A stretch of 11,698 nt of DNA, taken from contig CAMNIW010000021.1 of assembly GCA_946540675.1 (NCBI GenBank), positions 1-11,698 on the forward strand, written 5' to 3'. The notes under the pieces were generated by a model. That model was not told the origin of the DNA, did not search any database, and saw nothing but the letters and a program-made list of their open reading frames with translations. The stretch comes from an uncultured Clostridia bacterium (GTDB lineage Bacteria; Bacillota; Clostridia; Christensenellales; Borkfalkiaceae). The position numbers and the translations under genes were made by a program. The stretch's first letter is position 1, and the number at the start of each line of letters is the position of its first letter. Shown here one piece after another: positions 1-7,181 of this stretch.

Positions 1-2
1 AT

Positions 3-2561
3 ATAATGATAGCCACGACCATGGGGCTCGGATATATAGAAAACGGCGATATCAAGGTCATAAACGACCCCAAGATAAGCAAGGAATATATATGCGAACT
101 CGTAAGCGGTAAAGACGGCACCGTGTACGGCGTAACGCTTTCGGGCGACTTCTTTACGGTAAAGGACAAAGCGGTCGGAAACTATTACAGCGCAATGAAC
201 AAGGGTTTCCCCACGATAAACACCGTATATCCCGACGACGACAACGACGGTTACGTCTATCTCGGCGATCAGGAATCTAACGTGTATTACGGCAGGATAG
301 AAGACGACAAGACCGAGTTTACCGAATATTCCATATCTCCCAACAAGACGGTCAACTCGATAAGAAAGTTCAACGGACTTCTCTGGATATGTTCCGACAA
401 CGGAATAGGTTATTTCACGCAGAGCGGAGAATACGTCCGACTTTACGATCTTCCGATGAACAACTCCATAGACCATATGATGACCGATTACGAAGGCAAC
501 CTGTGGTTCACGTCGTCCCGTCAGGGCGTTATGAAGATAGTGGAAAACCGCTTTGTGGACATATCCGATCTCGCGGGGCTCGACGCGCTCGTCGTCAACA
601 GCACCTGTATGTACGGCGACGATTTGTACATAGCCACCGACAAGGGGTTGTATATAGTGGACAAAGCGTACGAAAAGAAGACCAACTCCGCGACCGAACT
701 CCTTAAAAACGACAGGATACGCTGTATAAAAAAAGATTCGGCCGAAAGGCTGTGGTTTTGCACTTACAGCGAAAACGGGCTCGTCCGCTACGACCCGAAG
801 ACCGATACTTTAAGGACGTTTACTCCGTCCGACGGACTCGCTTCGTCGAGAGTAAGGATGATAATCGAACTCAAAGACGGGAAGATGGCGGTTGCCACAA
901 ACGGCGGCTTAAACCTTATTTCCGGCGACGAAGTGGTGGCGACTTACAACGAAGAAAGGGGAATAAGCAACCTTGAAATATTGTGCGTCGAAGAAGGCGA
1001 CGACGGCAAACTCTATCTCGGCAGCGACGGCGGCGGAATATACGTCGTGGAAGGCAATACCGTTTCGAGAAAGGGCAAGACGAACGGACTTAAATCCGAA
1101 GTAATACTCCGCATCAAAAAAGATCCGTCCGAAGCCGATTTCTTCTGGATAATCACCAGCAACTCGCTCGCGTATATGCGCGGCGGCGAGATAAAGACGG
1201 TAAACAATTTTCCCTATTCCAACAACTTCGACCTGTATTTCGACGTGAGCGGAAGACTGTGGATACTCAGCAGTAACGGCATTTACGTGGTAAAAAGGGA
1301 AGACCTTATAAAGGACGACAGGATAGACTATATCCTTTACGATACAAAGTGCGGACTTCCGGGGATAACCACCGCCAACTCTTACAGTTATATCGACGAC
1401 AACGGGACGCTGTATATATCTATGTCCACGGGCGTTTGCAGCGTCAATATAGATCAGGATACCGAGATGGCGGACAACGTAAAACTCGCCGTGCCGTACG
1501 TCGTCGCGGACGATAAATATATCGCGGTGGGAGAAAACGGAACGGTCAGGATCCCGTCGTCGTGCAAGCGTGTCAACGTATACGCCAACGCTCTCACGTA
1601 TTCTCTCAATAATCCGCATCTCAGTTATTGTCTTGAAGGCTTCGACGACGAGCCTATAACCCTTACCAAGCAGGAAATGAGTTACGCCAGTTACACCAAT
1701 CTCGCCGGCGGAACGTATAAATTCCGTTTGTCTTTGATCAACACTTTTACCGGCGAGATAGAAAAAACCGTAACGGTAACGATAATTAAGGACAAAGCCT
1801 TTTACGAACAGGTTTGGTTTTGGGTGTTTGTCGCGGTCATTCTCATAGCGGCGGTGGTCGGCGGATTCTTCCTGTATTCGAGAAGCCGTACCAAAAAGTT
1901 TATGAAAAAGCAGGCGGAGAACAAGAAACTCATCGGCGAGATGACCAAGGTCTTCGCAAACTGCATAGATATGAAAGACGCATATACCAACGGTCACTCT
2001 TCAAGGGTGGCAAAGTATACCGCGATGTTTGCCGAAAGGCTGGGTAAAAGCAAGGACGAAGTGGACGAGATATACAATATCGCGCTCCTTCACGATATAG
2101 GAAAGATAAGCATACCCGACAATATTCTCAATAAGCCGGGCAGGCTGACCGACGAAGAATACGCCGTTATGAAGAGTCACTCTTCGCGCGGCTACAGCAT
2201 ACTCAAAGATATAACGATAGATCCGTCGATTGCGCTCGGCGCGGGCTACCATCACGAAAAATTCGACGGCACGGGATATCCGTCGGGACTCAAAGGCGAC
2301 GAAATACCCGAAGTCGCGCAGATAATCGCGGTAGCCGACACCTTCGACGCGATGTTTTCGACCCGTCCTTACAGGAAAAAACTTCCTTTGGCGCAAGTCG
2401 CCGCCGAGATAAAGAGATGTTCGGGAACGCAGTTCAATCCTAAGGTGGTCGACGTGTTTTTGCAACTCGTTGAAGAAGGCGCGTTCGACGCGGAAGACAC
2501 CGCGAAGATAGCGGAAAATAATTCGGACGGCGGTCAAGCGGCGCCGAGTCCGGCAAATTAA
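3..2561 (+). CDS. Beta-propeller / Y_Y_Y / HD-GYP membrane sensor, c-di-GMP phosphodiesterase (5' partial)
   Basis: This is a membrane receptor predicted to turn an extracytoplasmic signal into cyclic-di-GMP breakdown. The frame is open to the window edge and no ribosome binding site precedes the ATG at 6, so the true start, and probably a signal peptide, lie upstream. Counting from that ATG, residues 1 to about 490 carry repeated blades of the two-component-regulator propeller type (cores such as LWFTSS, RLWFCT, LYLGSDGGG, RLWILSSNG). A Y_Y_Y-like beta-sandwich spans about 505-595, and one membrane helix about 603-625. A short charged linker helix leads to a full HD-GYP domain with GHSSRVA (H664), LLHDIGK (H696-D697), HHEKFDGTGYP (GYP 757-759) and ADTFDAM. 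All the metal-ligand motifs I can recognise are present, so it should be active. Propeller/Y_Y_Y sensors usually end in a histidine kinase; here the output is HD-GYP. The last 15 or so residues look disordered. The ligand is unknown. Confidence 0.9.
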   Translation: MMIATTMGLGYIENGDIKVINDPKISKEYICELVSGKDGTVYGVTLSGDFFTVKDKAVGNYYSAMNKGFPTINTVYPDDDNDGYVYLGDQESNVYYGRIEDDKTEFTEYSISPNKTVNSIRKFNGLLWICSDNGIGYFTQSGEYVRLYDLPMNNSIDHMMTDYEGNLWFTSSRQGVMKIVENRFVDISDLAGLDALVVNSTCMYGDDLYIATDKGLYIVDKAYEKKTNSATELLKNDRIRCIKKDSAERLWFCTYSENGLVRYDPKTDTLRTFTPSDGLASSRVRMIIELKDGKMAVATNGGLNLISGDEVVATYNEERGISNLEILCVEEGDDGKLYLGSDGGGIYVVEGNTVSRKGKTNGLKSEVILRIKKDPSEADFFWIITSNSLAYMRGGEIKTVNNFPYSNNFDLYFDVSGRLWILSSNGIYVVKREDLIKDDRIDYILYDTKCGLPGITTANSYSYIDDNGTLYISMSTGVCSVNIDQDTEMADNVKLAVPYVVADDKYIAVGENGTVRIPSSCKRVNVYANALTYSLNNPHLSYCLEGFDDEPITLTKQEMSYASYTNLAGGTYKFRLSLINTFTGEIEKTVTVTIIKDKAFYEQVWFWVFVAVILIAAVVGGFFLYSRSRTKKFMKKQAENKKLIGEMTKVFANCIDMKDAYTNGHSSRVAKYTAMFAERLGKSKDEVDEIYNIALLHDIGKISIPDNILNKPGRLTDEEYAVMKSHSSRGYSILKDITIDPSIALGAGYHHEKFDGTGYPSGLKGDEIPEVAQIIAVADTFDAMFSTRPYRKKLPLAQVAAEIKRCSGTQFNPKVVDVFLQLVEEGAFDAEDTAKIAENNSDGGQAAPSPAN

Positions 2562-2573
2562 AGGGGGTAAAAG

Positions 2574-2825
2574 ATGAAGAGAGTAAACACGGAAATAATA
2601 GAAGACTATATGAAGAAAAACGATATGACGATGACGGCTTTTTGCAAATTTTGTCATATCACGACCACGACTTTCAAAAAGGTAATGGCAAACGAAATGC
2701 TTACGCACGTGCCGCTTTTCAAAATATCTGTCGCGACCAATATTCCGATCGAATTTTTGTTCAAGACGGTAAGAAAACCCAAGGAAGAGAAAAAAGATTC
2801 CGCGGACGATTCCGCCGAAAAGTGA
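2574..2825 (+). CDS. Small XRE-like helix-turn-helix protein
   Basis: This 83-residue protein is predicted to bind DNA. Residues 8 to about 62 fit a compact XRE/Cro-like fold. The recognition pair is the segment NDMTMTAFCKFCHITTTTFKKVM (given in outline: helix, a turn around H-I-T, then a Thr/Lys-rich second helix). A further helix containing IPIEFLF follows. The tail, from about residue 66, is highly charged (Lys, Glu, Asp, Ser) and probably disordered. A strong ribosome binding site (AGGGGGT, 2562-2567) sits 6 nt before the ATG. The gap to the HD-GYP gene is 12 nt, so the two are almost certainly co-transcribed. The likely role is a regulator tied to that signalling protein, but the target is unknown. 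The protein lacks any partner or ligand domain, so it could also be an accessory or protein-binding HTH. Confidence in the gene is high; confidence in the function is modest. Confidence 0.78.
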   Translation: MKRVNTEIIEDYMKKNDMTMTAFCKFCHITTTTFKKVMANEMLTHVPLFKISVATNIPIEFLFKTVRKPKEEKKDSADDSAEK

Positions 2826-2856
2826 TATTCGATTTTGTACAACCGTATATTGAAAA

Positions 2857-2884
2857 GCCCCCTGCGAAAATTTTCGCAGGGGGC
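2857..2884. terminator. Perfect palindromic bidirectional terminator between HTH gene and ychF
   Basis: A 14-nt arm (2857-2870) is followed immediately by its exact reverse complement (2871-2884). As RNA this gives a GC-rich 10-bp stem (GCCCCCUGCG/CGCAGGGGGC) topped by an A/U-rich apex. On the minus strand it is followed by a T-rich stretch (TTTTCAATAT). On the plus strand it is followed by GATTTATATCTTTT. It lies between two convergent genes and can serve both, with the better U-tract on the ychF side. Confidence 0.85.
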
Positions 2885-2901
2885 GATTTATATCTTTTGA
2901 G

Positions 2902-3999
2902 TTATACGTTAAAGCGGAAGAGAACGACGTCGCCGTCTTTCATAACGTAGTCTTTGCCTTCTGATCTCACTTTGCCGAGTTCCTTCGCTTTGGTGTAGTT
3001 TCCGCATTCTATAAGAGTTTCCCAGTCTATGCACTCGGCGCGGATAAAGCCTTTTTCGAAGTCGGTGTGTATTTTCCCGGCGGCTTGCGGCGCTTTGGTG
3101 CCGAGTTTTATCGTCCAGGCTCTCGTTTCGGGTTCGCCGGCGGTAAGGAAACTTATAAGCCCCAACAGTTTGTAAGACGCCTTGACGAGCCGATCGAGTC
3201 CGCTTTCTTTAAGTCCGAGTTCTTCAAGGAATATTTGCGCTTCTTCGGGCGGGAGTTCGGAGAGTTCTTCTTCCGTTCTCGCGCATATTACCAATGTTTC
3301 GCTGCCTTCCGCGGCGGCGTATTCCTTTACCTTTTCGGCAAGCGGTATATCTTCGTCGGGTTTTCCCATATCGCTTTCGGCGACGTTAGCCGCATAGATC
3401 ACGGGTTTGGAAGTCAAAAGGAAAAGGTTGTCTACGTATTTTTGTTCTTCTTCGGAAAAATCCATACCCCTTACGGGTTTTTCGGCTTCGAGCCTGTCGA
3501 GAATACGCCTTAAAAGGTCGGATTCTATCTTGTATTTCTTGTCGCCCGACTTTATCATACCGAAGGCTTTATCGTACCTTTTTTGCACCGTTTCGAGATC
3601 GGCGAGTATAAGTTCGAGATTTATTATTCCTATATCCCTTATGGGGTCGACCGTGTTTTCGACGTGAGTTATGTTTTCGTCTTCGAAGCACCTGACGACG
3701 TGCACTATCGCGTCGACTTCGCGTATGTGCGAAAGGAATTTGTTTCCGAGACCTTCGCCCTTGGACGCGCCCTTGACGAGCCCCGCTATGTCGACGAATT
3801 CTATCGTCGCGGGGGTTATCTTTTTGCAGTTATATAGCGCCGCGAGTTTTTGCAGTCTTTCGTCGGGAACGGCTACCACGCCGACGTTAGGTTCTATCGT
3901 GCAAAATGGGAAGTTGGCGGCTTGCGCCCCCGCGTGCGTTATTGCGTTGAAAAGCGTCGATTTTCCGACGTTGGGAAGACCTACTACACCGAGTTTCAT
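2902..3999 (-). CDS. ychF: YchF/OLA1-family P-loop NTPase
   Basis: This is a universally conserved Obg-superfamily NTPase. Known members prefer ATP over GTP, associate with ribosomes and act in translation and stress or redox responses. The protein has 365 residues, typical for the family. The P-loop GLPNVGKST is at residues 7-15, the switch II/G3 segment DIAGLVKGAS starts at D70, and the G4 position is NVAE (205-208) instead of NKxD. That change is the family hallmark and explains the loss of guanine specificity. The C-terminal 85 or so residues form a TGS domain ending in RFNV, as in other YchF proteins. The start MKLGVVGLPNVGKS is the canonical one. The nearest Shine-Dalgarno match (AAGGA, positions 4017-4013 on the minus strand) lies 13 nt from the ATG, which is longer than usual. 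The gene is monocistronic, diverging from argS and converging on the HD-GYP/HTH operon. Confidence 0.97.
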   Translation of the reverse strand: MKLGVVGLPNVGKSTLFNAITHAGAQAANFPFCTIEPNVGVVAVPDERLQKLAALYNCKKITPATIEFVDIAGLVKGASKGEGLGNKFLSHIREVDAIVHVVRCFEDENITHVENTVDPIRDIGIINLELILADLETVQKRYDKAFGMIKSGDKKYKIESDLLRRILDRLEAEKPVRGMDFSEEEQKYVDNLFLLTSKPVIYAANVAESDMGKPDEDIPLAEKVKEYAAAEGSETLVICARTEEELSELPPEEAQIFLEELGLKESGLDRLVKASYKLLGLISFLTAGEPETRAWTIKLGTKAPQAAGKIHTDFEKGFIRAECIDWETLIECGNYTKAKELGKVRSEGKDYVMKDGDVVLFRFNV

Positions 4000-4032
4000 A
4001 TTTTATACCGAGTCCTTATAATGTTCTTATAA

Positions 4033-4061
4033 ATTATACAATAAATTGAGATTTAATACAA
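4033..4061 (-). promoter_or_regulatory. Putative ychF promoter
   Basis: On the minus strand a perfect TATAAT (4038-4033) lies 17 bp from a weak -35, TTGTAT (4061-4056). Transcription would start near 4026 and give a leader of about 26 nt that contains AAGGA. The -35 matches the consensus at only three positions, so the call rests mainly on the -10. Confidence 0.55.
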
Positions 4062-4069
4062 ATCTTTTG

Positions 4070-4098
4070 TTGCGGTATTTTTTTATTTATGCTAAAAT
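4070..4098 (+). promoter_or_regulatory. Putative argS promoter with TG-extended -10, start at or beside the ATG
   Basis: TTGCGG (4070-4075), a 17-bp spacer and TAAAAT (4093-4098), with TG at 4090-4091 forming an extended -10. Only 6 nt separate the -10 from the argS ATG at 4105, so the transcription start should fall at about the A of the ATG. No Shine-Dalgarno-like sequence is present before the ATG. This predicts a leaderless argS mRNA and leaves no room for a T-box leader. Confidence 0.6.
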
Positions 4099-4104
4099 CT
4101 ACGT

Positions 4105-5802
4105 ATGGATTACAGATCATACATTGCCGAAAAACTCAAAATCGACGGACTTACCGTCGAAGAAAAGGCGGAAGCGGTAGTCGTTCCGCCCGACCTTTCC
4201 ATGGGCGACTACGCCCTTCCGTGTTTCCGTTTTGCCAAAGTTATGAGAAAGTCCCCCGTCGCCATCGCCGAAGAACTCAAAGCGGCGTTCCTACCAGACG
4301 ACGTGATAACTTCCGTAGAAGCGGTAAACGGCTATCTCAATTTCAGGGTAAACAAAGCGGGACTTGCCGCCGAAACTCTCGGCAGGATATTTTCCGAAAG
4401 GGAAAAATACGGCTCGTCGGACATCGGTAAAGGAAAGACCGTCTGCATAGACTATTCGTCCATAAACATCGCCAAACCCTTCCATATAGGGCATTTGTCC
4501 ACGACGGTGCTCGGCGGCGCGCTTTACCGCATATTCGGATTTCTGGGCTATAACGCCGTCGGGATAAACCATCTCGGCGATTACGGCACGCAGTTCGGAA
4601 AACTCATTTACGCCTATAAGGCGTGGGGAAGCAGGGAAGGCGTGGAAAAAGGCGGAGTAAAGGAACTTACAAGGCTGTACGTCAAATATCACGAATACGC
4701 CGAAGAGCACCCCGAAGCCGACGACGAAGCGAGAAGGTATTTCAAACTCATAGAAGACGGCGACAGGGAGTGCAACGACCTGTTTACTTGGTTTAAGGAA
4801 CTCACTCTCAAAGAAGTCGGGAAGATATACGACGAACTCGGCATAAAGTTCGATTCCTACGCGGGGGAGAGTTTTTATAACGACAAGATGCAGCCCGTAA
4901 TAGACGAACTCGAAGAAAAAGGGCTGTTAAAGGAAAGCGACGGGGCGAAGATAGTCGATCTCGAAGAATACGGAATGCCGCCTTGTCTTATTTTGCGTTC
5001 GGACGGGGCATCGCTCTACGCAACGCGCGACCTTGCCGCCGCCTGCTATCGCAAGGAGCACTACGACTTTTATAAATGCCTTTACGTCGTCGCGTATCAG
5101 CAGAACCTGCATTTCCGTCAGATATTCAAAGTCCTTGAACTTATGGGCAAGCCTTGGGCGAAAGACCTTGTTCACGTCGCGTACGGGATGGTTTCGCTTT
5201 TGGACGAAAACGGCAATCAGGTCGCTATGAGCACCCGTCACGGAACGGTCGTGCTTCTCGAAGACGTATTGAAAAAGTGTCACGAAAAGGCTTATGAGAT
5301 AATAGAGAGCAAAAACCCCGATCTCGAAGACAAAAAGGAAGTCGCGAGAACGGTCGGCACTGGCGCGGTGGTCTTTGCGGCTCTTTCCAACAGCAAGATA
5401 AAGGACATAGCGTTCAGTTACGACAAGATACTCAATTTCGACGGCGAAACGGGACCTTACGTCCAGTACACCGCCGCGAGAATAAAGAGCGTTTTAAGAA
5501 AAGCGGGTAAAAGAAAAGCGTATACGGTTGCGGAAATAAACGACGACGAGTACGCGCTTATCAGCCTTCTCGCCGATTTCCCCGACACCGTAAAAGCGGC
5601 GGCGGAGAAGACGGAGCCCTTCTATATAACGCGCTACGCGATAAATCTCGCGTCGGCGTTCAACAAGTTTTACTTCGACTGCAAGATAATAGGTTCGGAA
5701 GAAAGCGTAAAGAATTTCCGTCTCGCGATATCCGAAGCGACGCTTACGGTTATTGAAAACGCTTTAAGACTTCTCGGCATATCCGCGCCGGAGAGAATGT
5801 GA
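4105..5802 (+). CDS. argS: Arginyl-tRNA synthetase
   Basis: Class I synthetase that charges tRNA-Arg with arginine using ATP in the cytoplasm. The protein has 565 residues, a normal length. The N-terminal additional domain (about 1-95) includes GDYALPCFRFAK and NGYLNF. The HIGH motif is exact at 127-130 (AKPFHIGHLST). The KMSKS region is the degenerate form MSTRHG (375-380), as is common in ArgRS. K124, just before HIGH, is the residue thought in this family to make up for the missing KMSKS lysine. The C-terminal anticodon-binding DALR domain includes GPYVQYTAARI and ends LLGISAPERM. The start MDYRSYIAEKL matches the family N-terminus, although no ribosome binding site precedes it and the -10 box is only 6 nt away. 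The stop codon is one base from the next ATG, so the phosphatase is co-transcribed. Confidence 0.98.
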   Translation: MDYRSYIAEKLKIDGLTVEEKAEAVVVPPDLSMGDYALPCFRFAKVMRKSPVAIAEELKAAFLPDDVITSVEAVNGYLNFRVNKAGLAAETLGRIFSEREKYGSSDIGKGKTVCIDYSSINIAKPFHIGHLSTTVLGGALYRIFGFLGYNAVGINHLGDYGTQFGKLIYAYKAWGSREGVEKGGVKELTRLYVKYHEYAEEHPEADDEARRYFKLIEDGDRECNDLFTWFKELTLKEVGKIYDELGIKFDSYAGESFYNDKMQPVIDELEEKGLLKESDGAKIVDLEEYGMPPCLILRSDGASLYATRDLAAACYRKEHYDFYKCLYVVAYQQNLHFRQIFKVLELMGKPWAKDLVHVAYGMVSLLDENGNQVAMSTRHGTVVLLEDVLKKCHEKAYEIIESKNPDLEDKKEVARTVGTGAVVFAALSNSKIKDIAFSYDKILNFDGETGPYVQYTAARIKSVLRKAGKRKAYTVAEINDDEYALISLLADFPDTVKAAAEKTEPFYITRYAINLASAFNKFYFDCKIIGSEESVKNFRLAISEATLTVIENALRLLGISAPERM

Positions 5803-5803
5803 T

Positions 5804-6457
5804 ATGAAAAAACTCGTCATATTCGATCTCGACGGAACGCTCACCGATACGTCGGAAGACATTTGCGACAACGTAAACAAGGCGCTCAAAAAATTCGGCT
5901 ATCCCGAAATAACGCTCGAAGAGACGGTCGGATTTGTCGGCAACGGCGCGCGAAAACTCATAGAGCGCGCGCTAAAGGGCGAAAAGCCCGAAAATTTTGA
6001 AGAGATACTTGCCTTTTACAACGATTCTTATAACTTTTGCGGAAGCCCCAAGACTTACGTCTACGCAGGGATGATCGAACTTATGCAAAGGCTTAAAGCC
6101 GAAGGGTATATGCTCGCCGTCGTATCCAACAAGCCGCAGGCGGGCGCGGACGAAGTGTCGGCAAAGTTCTTTTCGGCAGTCGGTCTCGATTACGTGTTCG
6201 GTCAGCGCGAAGGTATCAAAGTAAAGCCCGACAGGGCGTGCGTGGACTACGTTTTGTCCGTTCTCGGCGTAAAGGCGGAAGAAGCGGTATTCGTCGGTGA
6301 CAGCGACGTGGACGTCATGACCGCGATAAACGCGGGCGTCGACGGAATAGCGGTGCTTTGGGGATACAGGAAAAAGGAAGAACTCGTAAAGATAGGGGCG
6401 AAGATATTTGCGTCCGACGCCGCCGAATTGTATGGTAAGATAAAAAGTTTTACTTAA
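5804..6457 (+). CDS. HAD-family phosphatase, phosphoglycolate phosphatase-like
   Basis: Haloacid dehalogenase superfamily hydrolase of 217 residues, similar in size and motif layout to Gph. Motif I is DLDGTLTDT with nucleophile D8 and acid/base D10. The Gph-like FVGNGARKLIERAL segment lies in the alpha-helical cap. Motif II is VVSN, motif III is the lysine in IKVKPD, and motif IV is VGDSDVDVMTA. The set is complete, so the enzyme should be active and Mg-dependent. The substrate cannot be fixed from sequence: 2-phosphoglycolate is the family default, but other small phosphomonoesters or pyrophosphate are possible. A GGAGAG ribosome binding site (5790-5795) lies inside the end of argS, and only one base separates the argS stop from this ATG, so translation is probably coupled. 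No clear hairpin terminator follows it. Confidence 0.88.
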   Translation: MKKLVIFDLDGTLTDTSEDICDNVNKALKKFGYPEITLEETVGFVGNGARKLIERALKGEKPENFEEILAFYNDSYNFCGSPKTYVYAGMIELMQRLKAEGYMLAVVSNKPQAGADEVSAKFFSAVGLDYVFGQREGIKVKPDRACVDYVLSVLGVKAEEAVFVGDSDVDVMTAINAGVDGIAVLWGYRKKEELVKIGAKIFASDAAELYGKIKSFT

Positions 6458-6505
6458 AATACGGCAAAAAATTTCAAAAATATATAATTATTTCAATTCC
6501 GATAA

Positions 6506-6534
6506 TTGATATTGCATAAATAATGTGATATAAT
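6506..6534 (+). promoter_or_regulatory. Near-consensus promoter of first small membrane protein gene
   Basis: TTGATA (6506-6511), 17-bp spacer, TATAAT (6529-6534), with TG at 6526-6527 forming an extended -10. The start should be near 6541, giving a leader of about 23 nt that carries the ribosome binding site. This looks like a strong housekeeping-sigma promoter. Confidence 0.8.
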
Positions 6535-6563
6535 CTATATATAAATTAAAGGAGTTGAGAAAT

Positions 6564-6803
6564 ATGGCTTTTGATAAGTGGTTTAACGAGCAGGCGCTCT
6601 GGCTTAAAATAGTTCTCCTTGTCCTTCCGATAGTCGGTTGGGTGACGGAACTTCTCATAAGGCTTTCCGTAATGCTCAGGACGAAGAGCGTGCTTCACAT
6701 CGTTGTGTTTATCGTCTTCGTAATCGTAGGCTGGGGCTGGATACTCGGCGTTATCGATCTTATCTATATGATAGTGACCGGACACCTTATTTTTGCGGAA
6801 TAA
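6564..6803 (+). CDS. Small two-helix membrane protein (first of a pair)
   Basis: A 79-residue hydrophobic protein of unknown function. Two membrane helices are visible, about residues 11-33 (starting LWLKIVLLVLPIVGWV) and 43-72 (VLHIVVFIVFVIVGWGW to DLIYMIV), joined by a short basic loop containing RLSVMLRTK. I chose the ATG at 6564 because AAAGGAG (6548-6554) sits 9 nt before it. An in-frame TTG at 6555 directly abuts that site and is not a plausible start. The gene has its own strong promoter and terminator, so it is an independent transcription unit. It shares a pattern with the next gene: (L/I)P followed by WV, an Arg, and DLI(Y/F)MI near the end of helix two. No catalytic residues are evident. 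A TM2-like or small immunity/stress membrane protein is possible, but I cannot assign one. Confidence 0.8.
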   Translation: MAFDKWFNEQALWLKIVLLVLPIVGWVTELLIRLSVMLRTKSVLHIVVFIVFVIVGWGWILGVIDLIYMIVTGHLIFAE

Positions 6804-6813
6804 TACGTAAATC

Positions 6814-6841
6814 AAAAACGCGGCTTTATAGTCGCGTTTTT
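6814..6841 (+). terminator. Rho-independent terminator after first small membrane protein gene
   Basis: An A-run and CGCGGC arm (6814-6824), a 6-nt loop TTTATA (6825-6830), and a GTCGCG arm with a T-run (6831-6841). The stem is 11 bp with one G-U pair and flanking A-T pairs, and the final five bases are T. It lies 10 nt after the stop codon. Confidence 0.88.
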
Positions 6842-6871
6842 AATTTTCTCCGCAAAAAATCGTCTATATCG

Positions 6872-6900
6872 TTGATTTTACGTTTCGGGTGTGCTATACT
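6872..6900 (+). promoter_or_regulatory. Near-consensus promoter of second small membrane protein gene
   Basis: TTGATT (6872-6877), 17-bp spacer, TATACT (6895-6900), with TG at 6892-6893. The start should be near 6906-6907, which places a short hairpin (6906-6922) at the very 5' end of the transcript. Confidence 0.78.
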
Positions 6901-6904
6901 TTTA

Positions 6905-6932
6905 GCGTAAGTTCATCTTACGTAAATTTTTT
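6905..6932 (+). promoter_or_regulatory. 5' leader hairpin followed by a T-run, ahead of the ribosome binding site
   Basis: CGTAAG (6906-6911) pairs with CTTACG (6917-6922) around the loop TTCAT, with a possible extra G-U pair at the base. Six T residues follow (6927-6932), then the AGGAGG site at 6933. It could be a 5'-terminal stem that protects the mRNA from decay, or a weak attenuator. The stem is short, so neither role is certain. Confidence 0.4.
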
Positions 6933-6946
6933 AGGAGGATATAAAA

Positions 6947-7168
6947 ATGGCTAAAAAGAGCGATTACTTTGGTCTTTCCTGGATCGTAAGTCTTATCCTT
7001 GCGATAATCCCCGTTACTTCGTGGGTTTGCGGATTCGTTACGAGATTTATGGAAGGCAAGATCGTTGCGGGCATAATCCGTTTGGTTTTCGGCTTCACGA
7101 TCGTATGGATACTCGACTTGATCTTTATGATTCTCAATAAGAGCATCTGCCGTCTTCTTAATATCTGA
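6947..7168 (+). CDS. Small two-helix membrane protein (second of a pair)
   Basis: A 73-residue hydrophobic protein of unknown function. Helix one is about residues 10-34 (LSWIVSLILAIIPVTSWVCG) and helix two about 38-63 (IVAGIIRLVFGFTIVWILDLIFMIL), with basic ends (MAKKSDY at the start, NKSICRLLNI at the end). An ideal AGGAGG site (6933-6938) lies 8 nt before the ATG. The stretch G-K-I-V-A-G-I-I-R-L followed by W-I-L-D-L-I resembles the second half of TM2-type membrane domains, but this is only an impression. It is weakly similar to the preceding small protein and lacks part of that protein's loop. It has its own promoter and terminator, which suggests strong independent expression. The physiological role is unknown. 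Confidence 0.82.
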   Translation: MAKKSDYFGLSWIVSLILAIIPVTSWVCGFVTRFMEGKIVAGIIRLVFGFTIVWILDLIFMILNKSICRLLNI

Positions 7169-7181
7169 TTAAGACAAAATC

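Noticed and set aside
909..1997. Long open frame antisense to the propeller sensor gene (362 codons)
   Set aside because: The sense gene is rich in recognisable domains. The antisense product is Tyr/Arg/Val-rich with no fold. Scarcity of TTA, CTA and TCA codons in these genes leaves antisense frames open by chance.
2001..2708. Antisense frame spanning the HD-GYP end and the HTH gene
   Set aside because: It overlaps two well-supported genes, and its translation is an Arg/Tyr/Val-rich shadow without motifs.
4000..4104. T-box or other riboswitch before argS
   Set aside because: There is only about 105 bp, shared with the ychF promoter. The -10 box lies 6 nt from the ATG, so no leader RNA exists to fold.
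6458..6505. Possible terminator after the HAD phosphatase gene
   Set aside because: The region is AT-rich with A- and T-runs but has no GC-containing stem. I cannot support a terminator, so some read-through into the small membrane protein gene is possible.
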